Positions 17,023 through 25,751 of a stretch of DNA of 64,000 nucleotides are shown piece after piece. The notes beneath the pieces were generated by a model. It was not told the origin of the DNA. It did not search any database and saw only the letters and a list, made by a program, of their open reading frames with translations. The stretch's first letter is position 1; each line of letters begins with the position of its first letter. This stretch comes from G051903925 sp051903925 (GTDB taxonomy: Bacteria > Pseudomonadota > Alphaproteobacteria > Zavarziniales > Zavarziniaceae), in contig NZ_CP173678.1 of assembly GCF_051903925.1 (NCBI RefSeq), positions 372,001-436,000 on the forward strand. Reading direction: 5' to 3'. The position numbers and the translations under genes are program-made.

Positions 17023-17149
17023 TGCCGCCGGAGCCGACATTGATCTCCAGCCCGTCGGGCTGCTTGCGATCCTCATAGACCATGTAGCCAAGGACCGCCG
17101 CGACCACGACGAGCGCGCCGACAAGGAAGAAGAGACCGTTCCGGCTCAT
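17003..17149 (-). CDS. Small single-pass membrane protein (48 aa)
   Basis: A 48-residue protein starts MSRNGLFFLVG, has one transmembrane helix (about 7-26) and a charged C terminus (YEDRKQPDGLEINVG). The ATG at 17149 is used because the longer frame upstream is non-protein-like; the helix then begins close to the N terminus with the positive residue outside it, suggesting an N-in topology. It converges on the thermonuclease-like gene, overlapping its end by 20 bases. The conserved-looking tail suggests a real gene; function unknown. Confidence 0.6.
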   Translation of the reverse strand: MSRNGLFFLVGALVVVAAVLGYMVYEDRKQPDGLEINVGSGGITVEEK

Positions 17150-17237
17150 GCCGTTACCCCCAGGAAATTGCGTCGCGCGGGGAACTGTTTTGCCCCCGCG
17201 TGACACGAAATCCGGAACGGCCCGGCCGGTTCCCACC

Positions 17238-17720
17238 TCAGCCGGCGTGGGCCCGGTCCAGGGCGGCCAGATCAATCTTGGTCATCGCCAACATGGCCCG
17301 CATCGCACGCGCCGCGCGCGCCGGGTCGGGGTCGGCGATCAGGCCCGGCAGGCGGGATGAACTGACCTGCCAGGACAGGCCGAAGCGGTCCTTCAGCCAG
17401 CCGCACTGGCTGTGGCTGCCGCCACCCTGAACAAGGACATCCCACAGGCGGTCAATCTCCTCCTGCGTCTCGCAGTCGATGAGCAGCGAGGCGGCCTCGC
17501 TCAGCTTGAAATGCGGGCCTCCGTTGATCGCCAGCAGCTCCACGCCCATCAGCTCGAAGCGGACGGCCAGGACGCTGCCCACCGGTCCGGGTCCCGCCTC
17601 GCCGCTGCGCGCGATCACGACGATGCGCGAATCCGGGAAGACCGAGACGTAGAAGTTGGCCGCCTCCTCTGCGGTGTTGTCGAACCACAGGCTGGTCGTG
17701 ATCTTGTGCTTCATGCGCAT
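17238..17720 (-). CDS. VOC family protein (PhnB-like)
   Basis: 160-residue protein of the PhnB/3-demethylubiquinone-9 methyltransferase-like VOC group. It has the characteristic start KITTSLWFDNTAEEAANFYVSVFPDSRI, the middle LMGVELLAINGGPHFKLSEAASLLIDC and the end CGWLKDRFGLSWQV. The fold is two beta-alpha-beta-beta-beta units; the two His and Glu metal ligands of true glyoxalases are not evident. Substrates of this group are mostly unknown. The ATG at 17720 is chosen over a GTG at 17744 because it has GGGGGT upstream. Confidence 0.85.
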   Translation of the reverse strand: MRMKHKITTSLWFDNTAEEAANFYVSVFPDSRIVVIARSGEAGPGPVGSVLAVRFELMGVELLAINGGPHFKLSEAASLLIDCETQEEIDRLWDVLVQGGGSHSQCGWLKDRFGLSWQVSSSRLPGLIADPDPARAARAMRAMLAMTKIDLAALDRAHAG

Positions 17721-17778
17721 GGCGGCACCCCCGGCTACAGACACTGCCTAGGACGCGCCACGGCCCCCCGACCCGACA

Positions 17779-18651
17779 TCAGGCGGCGCATGCCGCCTCG
17801 GTGACGGGGTCGCCCGCGATCCGGCTGTGCCACATCACGCGCGCCTGGCCCATGTCCCAGGGCGTGGCGCGATGCAGCAGGCAGCGATTGTCCCAGATCA
17901 CCGTGTCGCCCACGCGCCAGTCATGGTGGTAGATGCGCGGGCTCTGGCAGGCGAAATCCACAAGCTCGTCCAGGAAGCGCTCGGATTCAGCCGGCTCCAT
18001 CCCCGGGATGGCGTGCGCGTGCCGGCCGATCAGAAGGGCCTTTCGTCCCGTCTCGGGGTGAACCTTGACCAGCGGGCGCAGCGGCACCGGCCCATCGTGG
18101 AAGCCATAGCCGCTGTATTCGCTGCCCTTGTCCTTCGGATTGAAACCCAGCCGGCCCTGGCTGTAGTGCAGCGAGTGATAGGCCGACAGGCCATCGACGC
18201 GGGCGCGGGTCGCCGCGTCCAGCGCATCATAGGCCGCGCGCATGTCGGCCCAGCCGGTATGGCCACCGACCGTTGGCACGACCTCCGCGCTGAACACGGC
18301 CCCCTTGGCCTGGAGCGGCATGTAGGTGCTGTCGGCGTGCCAGCCCATGTTGCCCTTCAGGATCTTCACGACATCGTCGCTGTTGTCCTCGACACGCAGG
18401 GTGCCATCGGGCTTCACGTTGCTGATCGGGGCGATGTCGAATTCAAGCGCGCCGAAGCGCCGGGCAAAGGCGATTTGCTCCTCCCGCGCGAGATGCTGCC
18501 CGGGGAAGATCAGCAGCGCATGGGTCAGCCAGGCGGCATGGACCTGTTCCCATTCGCCCGCGCGCAGGTCGGCCAGGCGCAGGCCCGTGACCACCGCGCC
18601 AAAGGTCGCGTCCAGCGGCTCGACCCGGATTGTCGAGGTTTCACCCGGCAT
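17779..18651 (-). CDS. TauD/TfdA-type Fe(II)/2-oxoglutarate dioxygenase
   Basis: 290 residues. The iron facial triad is visible: HAD in GWHADSTYMP (about residues 103-105) and the distal His in RCLLHRATPWD (about 260). The Arg that binds 2-oxoglutarate follows in ARVMWHSRIAG. The fold is that of TauD, TfdA and related hydroxylases acting on sulfonates, aryloxyacetates or other small carboxylates. There is no sulfonate transporter nearby, so the substrate is open. A 16-base tandem duplication lies 47 bases upstream of the start. Confidence 0.88.
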   Translation of the reverse strand: MPGETSTIRVEPLDATFGAVVTGLRLADLRAGEWEQVHAAWLTHALLIFPGQHLAREEQIAFARRFGALEFDIAPISNVKPDGTLRVEDNSDDVVKILKGNMGWHADSTYMPLQAKGAVFSAEVVPTVGGHTGWADMRAAYDALDAATRARVDGLSAYHSLHYSQGRLGFNPKDKGSEYSGYGFHDGPVPLRPLVKVHPETGRKALLIGRHAHAIPGMEPAESERFLDELVDFACQSPRIYHHDWRVGDTVIWDNRCLLHRATPWDMGQARVMWHSRIAGDPVTEAACAA

Positions 18652-18697
18652 CGCATCCTCCCGTTCCTCTTTTCAGGCAGGGTAGGACGCGTTCTCC

Positions 18698-18729
18698 TGC
18701 AAGTCGAGGCTGCTGCAAGTCGAGGCTGC
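18698..18729. repeat. Perfect 16-bp tandem duplication
   Basis: The unit TGCAAGTCGAGGCTGC occurs twice head to tail (18698-18713 and 18714-18729) in the gap between the TauD-type gene start and the small secreted protein gene end. It may be a slipped-strand duplication or a pair of binding sites for the dioxygenase promoter. Confidence 0.8.
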
Positions 18730-18768
18730 AGGCCGGCCCGGCTGGGCGGGGACGGCCCCGCCTCCCGC

Positions 18769-19083
18769 TCAGGGCAGCGGGCTCAAGGTCCGGCGGCGCT
18801 GGTCCAGGACACAGATGACAAAGCCGGGAATCTGGACGATCTGCTTGTCGAAATTGCAGATCGTGCTGATCGTCAGGCCCAGATACTTGTCGTCGGACAG
18901 CATGATCGTGTCGCCGACGCCGCACTTGGCGTAGACGCGATCGAGCGAGTCGGACGTGATCTCGGCGCCATAGGCCATGCAGGCCTTGGGCAGGGGCACC
19001 GCTTCGGCCCGCCCCGGGGCGGGCATCAGTGCCAGCAGCCCCAGCAGCGCGGCAGCGGGGAGCGCACGGGTCATGGTCAGCAT
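18769..19083 (-). CDS. Small exported protein, unrecognised
   Basis: 104 residues with a clear Sec signal peptide (MLTMTRALPAAALLGLLALMPAPGRAEA). The mature part is about 76 residues with four cysteines (CMAYG, KCGVG, ICNFD and VICVLDQ), so two disulfides are possible in the periplasm. The ATG at 19083 has GGAAGG upstream; a GTG at 19104 is less likely. It has no clear operon partner, since the neighbours are separated by over 100 bases. Similar small secreted proteins occur in related bacteria, but no function is known to me. Confidence 0.7.
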   Translation of the reverse strand: MLTMTRALPAAALLGLLALMPAPGRAEAVPLPKACMAYGAEITSDSLDRVYAKCGVGDTIMLSDDKYLGLTISTICNFDKQIVQIPGFVICVLDQRRRTLSPLP

Positions 19084-19228
19084 GCTCAACGAACCTTCCG
19101 TCACTGTGCCCGCGGGACTTGTCGCCCGACCCTAAAGTGGCATCACAGGGTCGGCCGGGAAAGGCCCCAGCATGCCCGAATGACGGGCGGATACAGTGAC
19201 CGCGGTCAACCGTTGTGCCGACGCAACG

Positions 19229-20197
19229 TCAGCCCTGGCGTGCGGCGAACAGGACGTTCTGCTTGATCGCGGCGGCCCCCGCCGCGTTCACGTCGCGCCG
19301 CGTGCGGCTCAGTGCCCGGGCCCCCGACAGGGTCGCGTTGATGCGGTCGATGGCGACGCTGCCCGGTGCTGCGCCGGGATCGCGCGCGATCAGGAAGCGC
19401 AGCGAGATCCGCTCCCGGTCCGCGGTGTCGGGCATCGTTCCGTGCAGCGTGCAGGCATGCCACAAGGCGACATGGCCGGCGGAACCGGTCAGGACATGCT
19501 GTCGGCAGGCAAGGGCGCCCCCCGCGCCGTCGCCATAGGTCCACATGGCCGGGTCCGCCGGGTCCCGCGCCAGCTGGTGCGGAAAGACAGTGGCGCCCAG
19601 GGCATGGCTGCCGGGCAGGACGTGCAGCGGCGCGTCCTCCGCACCGACATCGTGCAGATAGGCATAGACCGTCAGGAAGTCGGGCTCGCGGTCCTTCCAG
19701 TCGATCAGGTCCTGGTGGAAGTCGATGCCATAGAAATAGGTGACGTCGCGCACCTCGGGCCGCATGAAGCAGCCCAGGTTGTTGACCGGATTGCCCCGGA
19801 TCCGCGCCAGAACCCAGTCGGGGATCCAGGATTCGGGCACGCCGCACACGAACTTCGCGTTCAGGACGGTCCAGCCCGACCCCAGCAGGGCGCCCAGCGT
19901 GGCACCCAGGACCGCGTTGCCCTCGACCAGGGCGTGGTGAGCCGACACCTGCTCGTACAGGTTCCGGCCGGGGCGTGGATTGACGCCGGTATACTGGGGA
20001 TCGGCCAGGAAGCCTGCCTCGTCCAGGAACAGGGCCGGGCCGAAGTCGCGGATGGCGCGCGCCTGCCCCAGCATCGCCGCACAGGCGCCAGGATCCAGGA
20101 TGTCGCCCAGGATCACCATGCCGTCGCGCTCCAGCGCAGCCACCGCAGGGTATTCATCCGCGGCGGGCGGCGGTTTCAGGCGTGCGACACTCGGCAT
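19229..20197 (-). CDS. Phytanoyl-CoA dioxygenase family protein
   Basis: 322-residue Fe(II)/2-oxoglutarate oxygenase of the PhyH group. The HxD motif is in YGIDFHQDLIDW, the distal His in ALWHACTLHGTMPD, and the 2-oxoglutarate Arg in RISLRFLIARD. The segment APLHVLPGSHALGA is typical of PhyH proteins. The start ATG at 20197 gives MPSVARLK; the long upstream extension has no protein character. Possible roles are hydroxylation of a small metabolite, lipid or antibiotic-like compound. The gene stands alone. Confidence 0.85.
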   Translation of the reverse strand: MPSVARLKPPPAADEYPAVAALERDGMVILGDILDPGACAAMLGQARAIRDFGPALFLDEAGFLADPQYTGVNPRPGRNLYEQVSAHHALVEGNAVLGATLGALLGSGWTVLNAKFVCGVPESWIPDWVLARIRGNPVNNLGCFMRPEVRDVTYFYGIDFHQDLIDWKDREPDFLTVYAYLHDVGAEDAPLHVLPGSHALGATVFPHQLARDPADPAMWTYGDGAGGALACRQHVLTGSAGHVALWHACTLHGTMPDTADRERISLRFLIARDPGAAPGSVAIDRINATLSGARALSRTRRDVNAAGAAAIKQNVLFAARQG

Positions 20198-20423
20198 GTC
20201 AGGCTCCAGGCGGGACCGGGCTCCATGCCAGCCTCCGCCATCAGGGTTAAGGATGCCTGAAAGGAGTCGGGAGCGCCCCGTCGCACCCCCACGCAACCCG
20301 ACCCGCGCATGGTGATTGCTGCATGTGCGAAATCGGTCGATACTCGTGGCTGGGGCGTGCAACCGACGGTCCTTGCCGTCATTAGGGAGAGCAGCACAGT
20401 CCCCCGACGATGGAGGCTCAACG

Positions 20424-20600
20424 ATGGCCGCCGACCCGAATGTGATCGCCCTGGTCCCGCGCGACGGACGCTGGCGCCTGGTGACGCGCAGCGCCGAGAT
20501 CGACCCCACCCGCATCGGCACCATGACCAAGGAAGCGGCCGAAAGCGCCGGCCTGCTGTGGTTCGAGCGGCCCCACCGTCCACGCCGCACCCTGAACTGA
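20424..20600 (+). CDS. Small hypothetical protein (58 aa)
   Basis: A 58-residue protein beginning MAADPNVIALVPRDGRWRLV. The ATG at 20424 is preceded by GGAGG 8 bases upstream, a better site than expected by chance. Composition is soluble and basic (ERPHRPRRTLN at the end). The 226-base gap upstream has no other gene, so it likely has its own promoter there. It converges on the AlgD-like gene, ending five bases from its stop. No family recognised. Confidence 0.6.
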   Translation: MAADPNVIALVPRDGRWRLVTRSAEIDPTRIGTMTKEAAESAGLLWFERPHRPRRTLN

Positions 20601-20604
20601 GCGC

Positions 20605-21918
<1,314 letters not shown>

Positions 21919-22041
21919 GCGCTGGCGATCCTTCCTGCTGGCGACGCACCATCGCCGGAAGGGACACGGCCCGCGACGAACCCGACGGCAAAAGCGGGCG
22001 GAGGATTTTATCCCCCACCCGCCTTGTCAAGGCGTAAACAG

Positions 22042-22091
22042 CCGCCCCGCTGGCCGCTCCCCGGGCGGGGAGTCCGGCGGAGGCGGGGCGG
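22042..22091 (-). terminator. Nested GC-rich hairpin after terC
   Basis: An inner dyad CTCCCC-GGGC-GGGGAG (22057-22072) sits inside outer arms CCGCCCCGC/GCGGGGCGG (22042-22050 with 22083-22091), just beyond the terC stop. A further dyad GCCTTGTCAAGGC lies at 22021-22033. Together they would separate terC from the downstream AlgD-like gene. Confidence 0.6.
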
Positions 22092-22110
22092 ACCGGGCGG
22101 ATGCCGTCGC

Positions 22111-23097
22111 TCAGCCGGCACTCACCGGCTGCTGGCGCGTCTTCCACAGCGACCATGCGATCCCGCTGCCGATCAGGGCGATCGTGATGCCCAGCGACAG
22201 GGCGGGGTCCGGCTTTCCATAGAAGTGCCCCCAGAAGATCTTGGCGCCGATGAACACCAGGACCGCCGCCAGGGCATACTTCAGGTACTCGAAGCGGTGC
22301 ACCATCGCCGCCAGGGCAAAGTAGAGCGCCCGCAGGCCCAGGATCGCCATGATGTTGGCGGTGAAGACGATGTACGTGTTCGTCGTGATGGCAAAGATCG
22401 CCGGCACCGAGTCGACCGCAAAGACGAGGTCCGCCAGGTTGATCACGACCAGCGCCAGGAATAGCGGCGTCGCCCACAGGACCATGCGGCCCGTGACGGG
22501 GTGCGGCCGGCGCACGAAGAAGCGCTGGCCATGGAGATCCGGCGTCACCCGCATCCAGCGCGACATCGCCCGCAGCAGCGGATTGCGCGACACGTCCGAC
22601 GGGCCTTCCTTGGCGAACAGCATCTTCACGCCGGTCGCCACCAGGAACGCACCGAACAGCAGCAGGATCCAGTCATACTGCTCGACCAGGGCGGCGCCGA
22701 CCGCGATCATGATGCCGCGCAGCACCAGAACCGCGATGATGCCCCAGACCAGGGCCCGGTACTGATAGGCCCGGGGAATCGCGAAATAGCCGAAGATCAG
22801 TGAAATGACGAAGACGTTGTCGATCGACAGCGCCTTCTCGATCGCATAGCCGGTGAAGTATTGCAGGCTGGCATCGGCCCCCATCGACGCCCAGATCCAG
22901 CCGCCGAAGGCGACGGCGATCGCAATGTAGAAAGCCGACAGGCGGAAGCTCTCGGCAATGCCGATCTCCCGGTCCTCCTTGTGCAGCACGCCCAGGTCGA
23001 AGGCCAGCAATGCCAGCACGATGCCGAGGAAGACAAGCCAGGCCCAGGCAGGTTGCCCCGCCAGATCCGTCATCAGCAGGGAAGCCAGTGCATCCAA
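22111..23097 (-). CDS. TerC family membrane protein
   Basis: 328 residues and about nine hydrophobic segments. Conserved TerC acidic motifs are visible: EKALSIDNVFVISLIF and NLADLVFAVDSVPAIFA, each with Asp residues in a membrane helix. Recent work on Alx/TerC homologues links them to manganese export; tellurite resistance is the historical name. A TTG at 23097, preceded by AGGAG six bases upstream, gives a normal N terminus (LDALASLLMTDL); the next in-frame ATG is at 23073. It is divergent from the OxyR-like gene with an operator-like dyad between. Confidence 0.88.
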   Translation of the reverse strand: MDALASLLMTDLAGQPAWAWLVFLGIVLALLAFDLGVLHKEDREIGIAESFRLSAFYIAIAVAFGGWIWASMGADASLQYFTGYAIEKALSIDNVFVISLIFGYFAIPRAYQYRALVWGIIAVLVLRGIMIAVGAALVEQYDWILLLFGAFLVATGVKMLFAKEGPSDVSRNPLLRAMSRWMRVTPDLHGQRFFVRRPHPVTGRMVLWATPLFLALVVINLADLVFAVDSVPAIFAITTNTYIVFTANIMAILGLRALYFALAAMVHRFEYLKYALAAVLVFIGAKIFWGHFYGKPDPALSLGITIALIGSGIAWSLWKTRQQPVSAG

Positions 23098-23169
23098 GGG
23101 TCGCTCCTGTGGCTGGAAATGCGCCGCGCGCACGCACGGCATCGGCCCCACAGGTGGGGCGGCACGCTT

Positions 23170-23217
23170 GATAGCTCCAATTGATTGTCTAAATTCCAGT
23201 CATAGTCTGGAGCTATC
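23170..23217. promoter_or_regulatory. Operator-like dyad between terC and the LysR gene
   Basis: GATAGCTCCA (23170-23179) and TGGAGCTATC (23208-23217) are perfect inverted arms 28 bases apart. The right half contains ATAG-N7-CTAT (23202-23216), the half-site form known for OxyR. The dyad ends two bases before the ATG of the LysR gene, which would suit autorepression, and can also serve the divergent terC promoter. Confidence 0.65.
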
Positions 23218-23219
23218 GA

Positions 23220-24137
23220 ATGGCATACAGGCCCACGCACCGCCAGCTGGAATACGCAGTCGCCCTGGCCGAGACGGGGCATTTCGGGGCGGCCGCACGG
23301 CGCTGCCACGTCTCCCAGCCGACGCTGTCGGTGCAGATCGCCCTGTTGGAGAGCCAGCTGGGCAGCGCCCTTTTCGACCGGACGCCGGGTCGCGTGGTGC
23401 CGACCGATGTCGGCCTCCAGGTGGTGGAGGCGGCGCGCCACGTGCTGCTGACGCTGGACGACATCGTGACGCTCGCGGCGCAGGGGGCACGCAACCTGGG
23501 CGGCCTGATCCGGCTGGGCGTGGCGCCGACGTTCGGCCCGTACTTCCTGCCCAGCCTGCTGCCCAGCCTGCACGCCCGTTATCCGGCGCTGCAGCTCTAC
23601 ATCCGCGAGGAGCGCCCGGCGACGATCGAACGGGACGTGGCCGCCGGCACGCTGGACTGCGGCCTTGGGCCGGCACCGAACTCGGGCCACGCCTTGGCCT
23701 TCCGCCTCCTGTGCCGGGAGGCAATCCACCTGGGCGTGCCGCGGGACCACCGCCTGGCGGGCCTGCGGCAGGTCATGCCAGAGGCCCTGCGCGGCGAGCG
23801 CCTGCTGACGCTGGGCCGCGGCCATCATCTGTTCGAGCGCGTGCGCGAACTGGCCACCGCCTGTGGCGCCGACATCCGCGAGGACTATGAGGGGACCAGC
23901 CTGGACACGCTGCGCCAGATGCTGGTGATGGGCATGGGCCTGTCGCTGTTCCCCGGCCTCTATGCCCAGACCGACCTGCGGATGGACCAGGACGTGGTCC
24001 TGCTGCGCCTGGATGGGTGGCCGGCCAGTCGCGACATCGGCTTCTTCTGGCGCGCAGGCAATGGCCGCGCCGCGCAGTTCGAGCAACTCGCCCGGGAAAG
24101 CGACGTCACGTGCGCGGCGCTGGGCCTGACACCCTGA
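23220..24137 (+). CDS. OxyR-like LysR family regulator without the peroxidatic cysteine
   Basis: 305 residues. The winged HTH (about 5-65) has HFGAAARRCHVSQPTLSVQI, and the effector domain ends with TSLDTLRQMLVMGMGLSLFPGLYA, the pattern of OxyR. The OxyR redox segment GHC...C is aligned as GHHLFERVRELATACGAD: residue 203 is His where OxyR has its peroxidatic Cys, and the only nearby Cys is 215, three positions off the resolving Cys. It therefore cannot work by the standard disulfide switch. It probably controls itself and the divergent terC, perhaps with another signal. Confidence 0.85.
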   Translation: MAYRPTHRQLEYAVALAETGHFGAAARRCHVSQPTLSVQIALLESQLGSALFDRTPGRVVPTDVGLQVVEAARHVLLTLDDIVTLAAQGARNLGGLIRLGVAPTFGPYFLPSLLPSLHARYPALQLYIREERPATIERDVAAGTLDCGLGPAPNSGHALAFRLLCREAIHLGVPRDHRLAGLRQVMPEALRGERLLTLGRGHHLFERVRELATACGADIREDYEGTSLDTLRQMLVMGMGLSLFPGLYAQTDLRMDQDVVLLRLDGWPASRDIGFFWRAGNGRAAQFEQLARESDVTCAALGLTP

Positions 24138-24215
24138 GCGCCGTGGGCGGTTCGCCCGCGTGCCGCGGCCGTGCTACCGTATGGTGCGCAAACGATCGAG
24201 TGAATCGATACGTCC

Positions 24216-25241
24216 ATGTACCGTGATCGAGCCATCGGGCCCGACGTCCTGCTGGAGATCATCCGGATCCAGACCGAAATCGCGCGCCTGGGGGTCGACC
24301 TGGGCTCGGTGATGGGGACCGCCACGGTGCATGCCGCCGCCCTGACCGAAGCCGATGGGGCGGCCGTCGAACTGCGCGAGGGCGAGACGATGGTCTATCG
24401 CGCGGCCTGCGGCCTGGCCCAACCCCAGCTGGGCCTGCGCCTGCCCATTGGCGGCAGCCTGTCCGGCCTGTGCGTGGCGACGCGCAGCATCCAGATCTGC
24501 CGCGATTCCGAGGTCGACCCGCGCGTCGACCGCGCCGCCTGTCGCAGCGTGGGCCTACGCTCGATGCTGGTGGCCCCGTTGAACCATGGCGAGGCCTGCG
24601 TCGGCGTGCTCAAGATCATGTCGCGCGCCTGCAACGCCTTCAGCGCGCGCGAGGCCGAGATCGTGCGCCTGTTCTCAAGCCTGGTCGGCTCGGCCATGTT
24701 CCATGCGGCGGCGATCGACTCGCACGCACTCGACTACCGCTCGACCCATGACCCCCTCACGGGCCTCGCCAATCGCGCCCTGTTCTTCGATCGCCTGCAT
24801 CACGCGCTTGGCCAGGCCCAGCGCGCCGCCCGCAGCGTGGGTGTCCTGTGCGTGGACATGGACACGCTGAAGGCGCTGAACACCAGCCACGGCTACCGCG
24901 CCGGCGACGCCGTCCTGGTGGAGGTCGCGGCCCGCCTGCGCCGCTGCGCCACCACCACGGACACGGTGGCACGCCTGGGCGGGGACGAGTTCGCGCTGCT
25001 GCGCCCCGACCTGGACGTGGGCGACGACCTCTCCCCCCTGACCCGGCGGATCCTGGAGGAACTGGCCCCGCCCTTTGCCTGGACCGGCACGTCCCTGACC
25101 CTCAGCGCCAGCATCGGGACAGCCTGTTTCCCCGCGGACGCCGTCGACGCCATGGGCCTGCTCGACGCCGCCGACGCGAACCTGTCCCAGCGCCGCCGCC
25201 AACGCGACGGCACCGCCGACCGCCACGCCACCCATCACTGA
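24216..25241 (+). CDS. GAF-GGDEF diguanylate cyclase
   Basis: 341 residues. An N-terminal GAF sensor (about 15-165) holds GLRSMLVAPLNHGEACVGVL; the C-terminal GGDEF domain (about 175-330) starts at DPLTGLANRALF and has an intact LGGDEF active site, with the substrate loop D in VDMDTLKALN. It should make c-di-GMP. The inhibitory I-site RxxD expected five residues upstream of GGDEF reads TTTD, so product inhibition is probably absent. No signal or membrane segment is seen, so it is cytoplasmic and likely senses a small ligand or redox cue through GAF. Confidence 0.9.
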   Translation: MYRDRAIGPDVLLEIIRIQTEIARLGVDLGSVMGTATVHAAALTEADGAAVELREGETMVYRAACGLAQPQLGLRLPIGGSLSGLCVATRSIQICRDSEVDPRVDRAACRSVGLRSMLVAPLNHGEACVGVLKIMSRACNAFSAREAEIVRLFSSLVGSAMFHAAAIDSHALDYRSTHDPLTGLANRALFFDRLHHALGQAQRAARSVGVLCVDMDTLKALNTSHGYRAGDAVLVEVAARLRRCATTTDTVARLGGDEFALLRPDLDVGDDLSPLTRRILEELAPPFAWTGTSLTLSASIGTACFPADAVDAMGLLDAADANLSQRRRQRDGTADRHATHH

Positions 25242-25371
25242 CCGCAGCGCAGCCCAGCCGGCGCCCCCCCATCGCGACGAGGCGGGAACATCCAGGCCGG
25301 AACACCGCATGTAACCGCCGGCCCCCAAGCCAGGGCCGGCACCACACGCATGAAGTCAAGAAGGGGGAAAG

Positions 25372-25447
25372 TGGTGCCCGGGGCCGGAATCGAACCAGCG
25401 ACACGCGGATTTTCAATCCGCTGCTCTACCAACTGAGCTACCCGGGC
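25372..25447 (-). tRNA. tRNA-Phe (GAA)
   Basis: 76 nt on the minus strand fold into a full cloverleaf: acceptor GCCCGGG/CCCGGGC, D arm GCTC...GAGC, anticodon stem GCGGA/TCCGC with loop TTGAAAA (anticodon GAA), a five-base variable region and T arm GCTGG-TTCGATT-CCGGC. The CCA end is encoded (25372-25374). It follows the housekeeping gene block on the same strand. Confidence 0.98.
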
Positions 25448-25553
25448 ATCGGGCGGAGGTCCGCGGGAGCGGGCCGTCAGCGGCAGGGCGCCGTTCTAGA
25501 CCAGCGCGGCCGGCCTGTCCAGCGCGGGCTGTCGGCAAATGATGCGGCCGGCC

Positions 25554-25751
25554 CTAATTGTCGCGACGGGGCCCGCTGAGAGGGGGCCCTGGTTCGTCCT
25601 CAAGCTCAGGATCGGCCGCCGGGATGCCATAGCCGCCGCCGAGCCAGCGATGCAGGTCGACATCGGCGCAGCGTGCCGAACAGAAGGGGCGATAGCGGGC
25701 CACCTGCGGCTTGCCGCAGATGGCGCAGGTGGCAGTCGGGGACTTGGCCAT
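25554..25751 (-). CDS. yacG: DNA gyrase inhibitor YacG
   Basis: 65-residue zinc-ribbon protein. Zinc ligands are CAICGK (residues 9-12) and FCSARCADVDLHRWLGG (Cys24 and Cys28), followed by the family's WLGGGYGIP and an acidic tail. E. coli YacG binds GyrB and inhibits gyrase. The start overlaps the stop of the RNase gene (TGATG), so the two are translationally coupled. gyrB itself is 14 kb away on the same strand. Confidence 0.9.
   Translation of the reverse strand: MAKSPTATCAICGKPQVARYRPFCSARCADVDLHRWLGGGYGIPAADPELEDEPGPPLSGPRRDN

Noticed and set aside
22111..23097. Tellurite resistance operon with the TerB-like gene
   Set aside because: The TerC and TerB-like genes are 10 kb apart, on different strands, and no terZADEF genes are present, so a tellurite operon is not supported.
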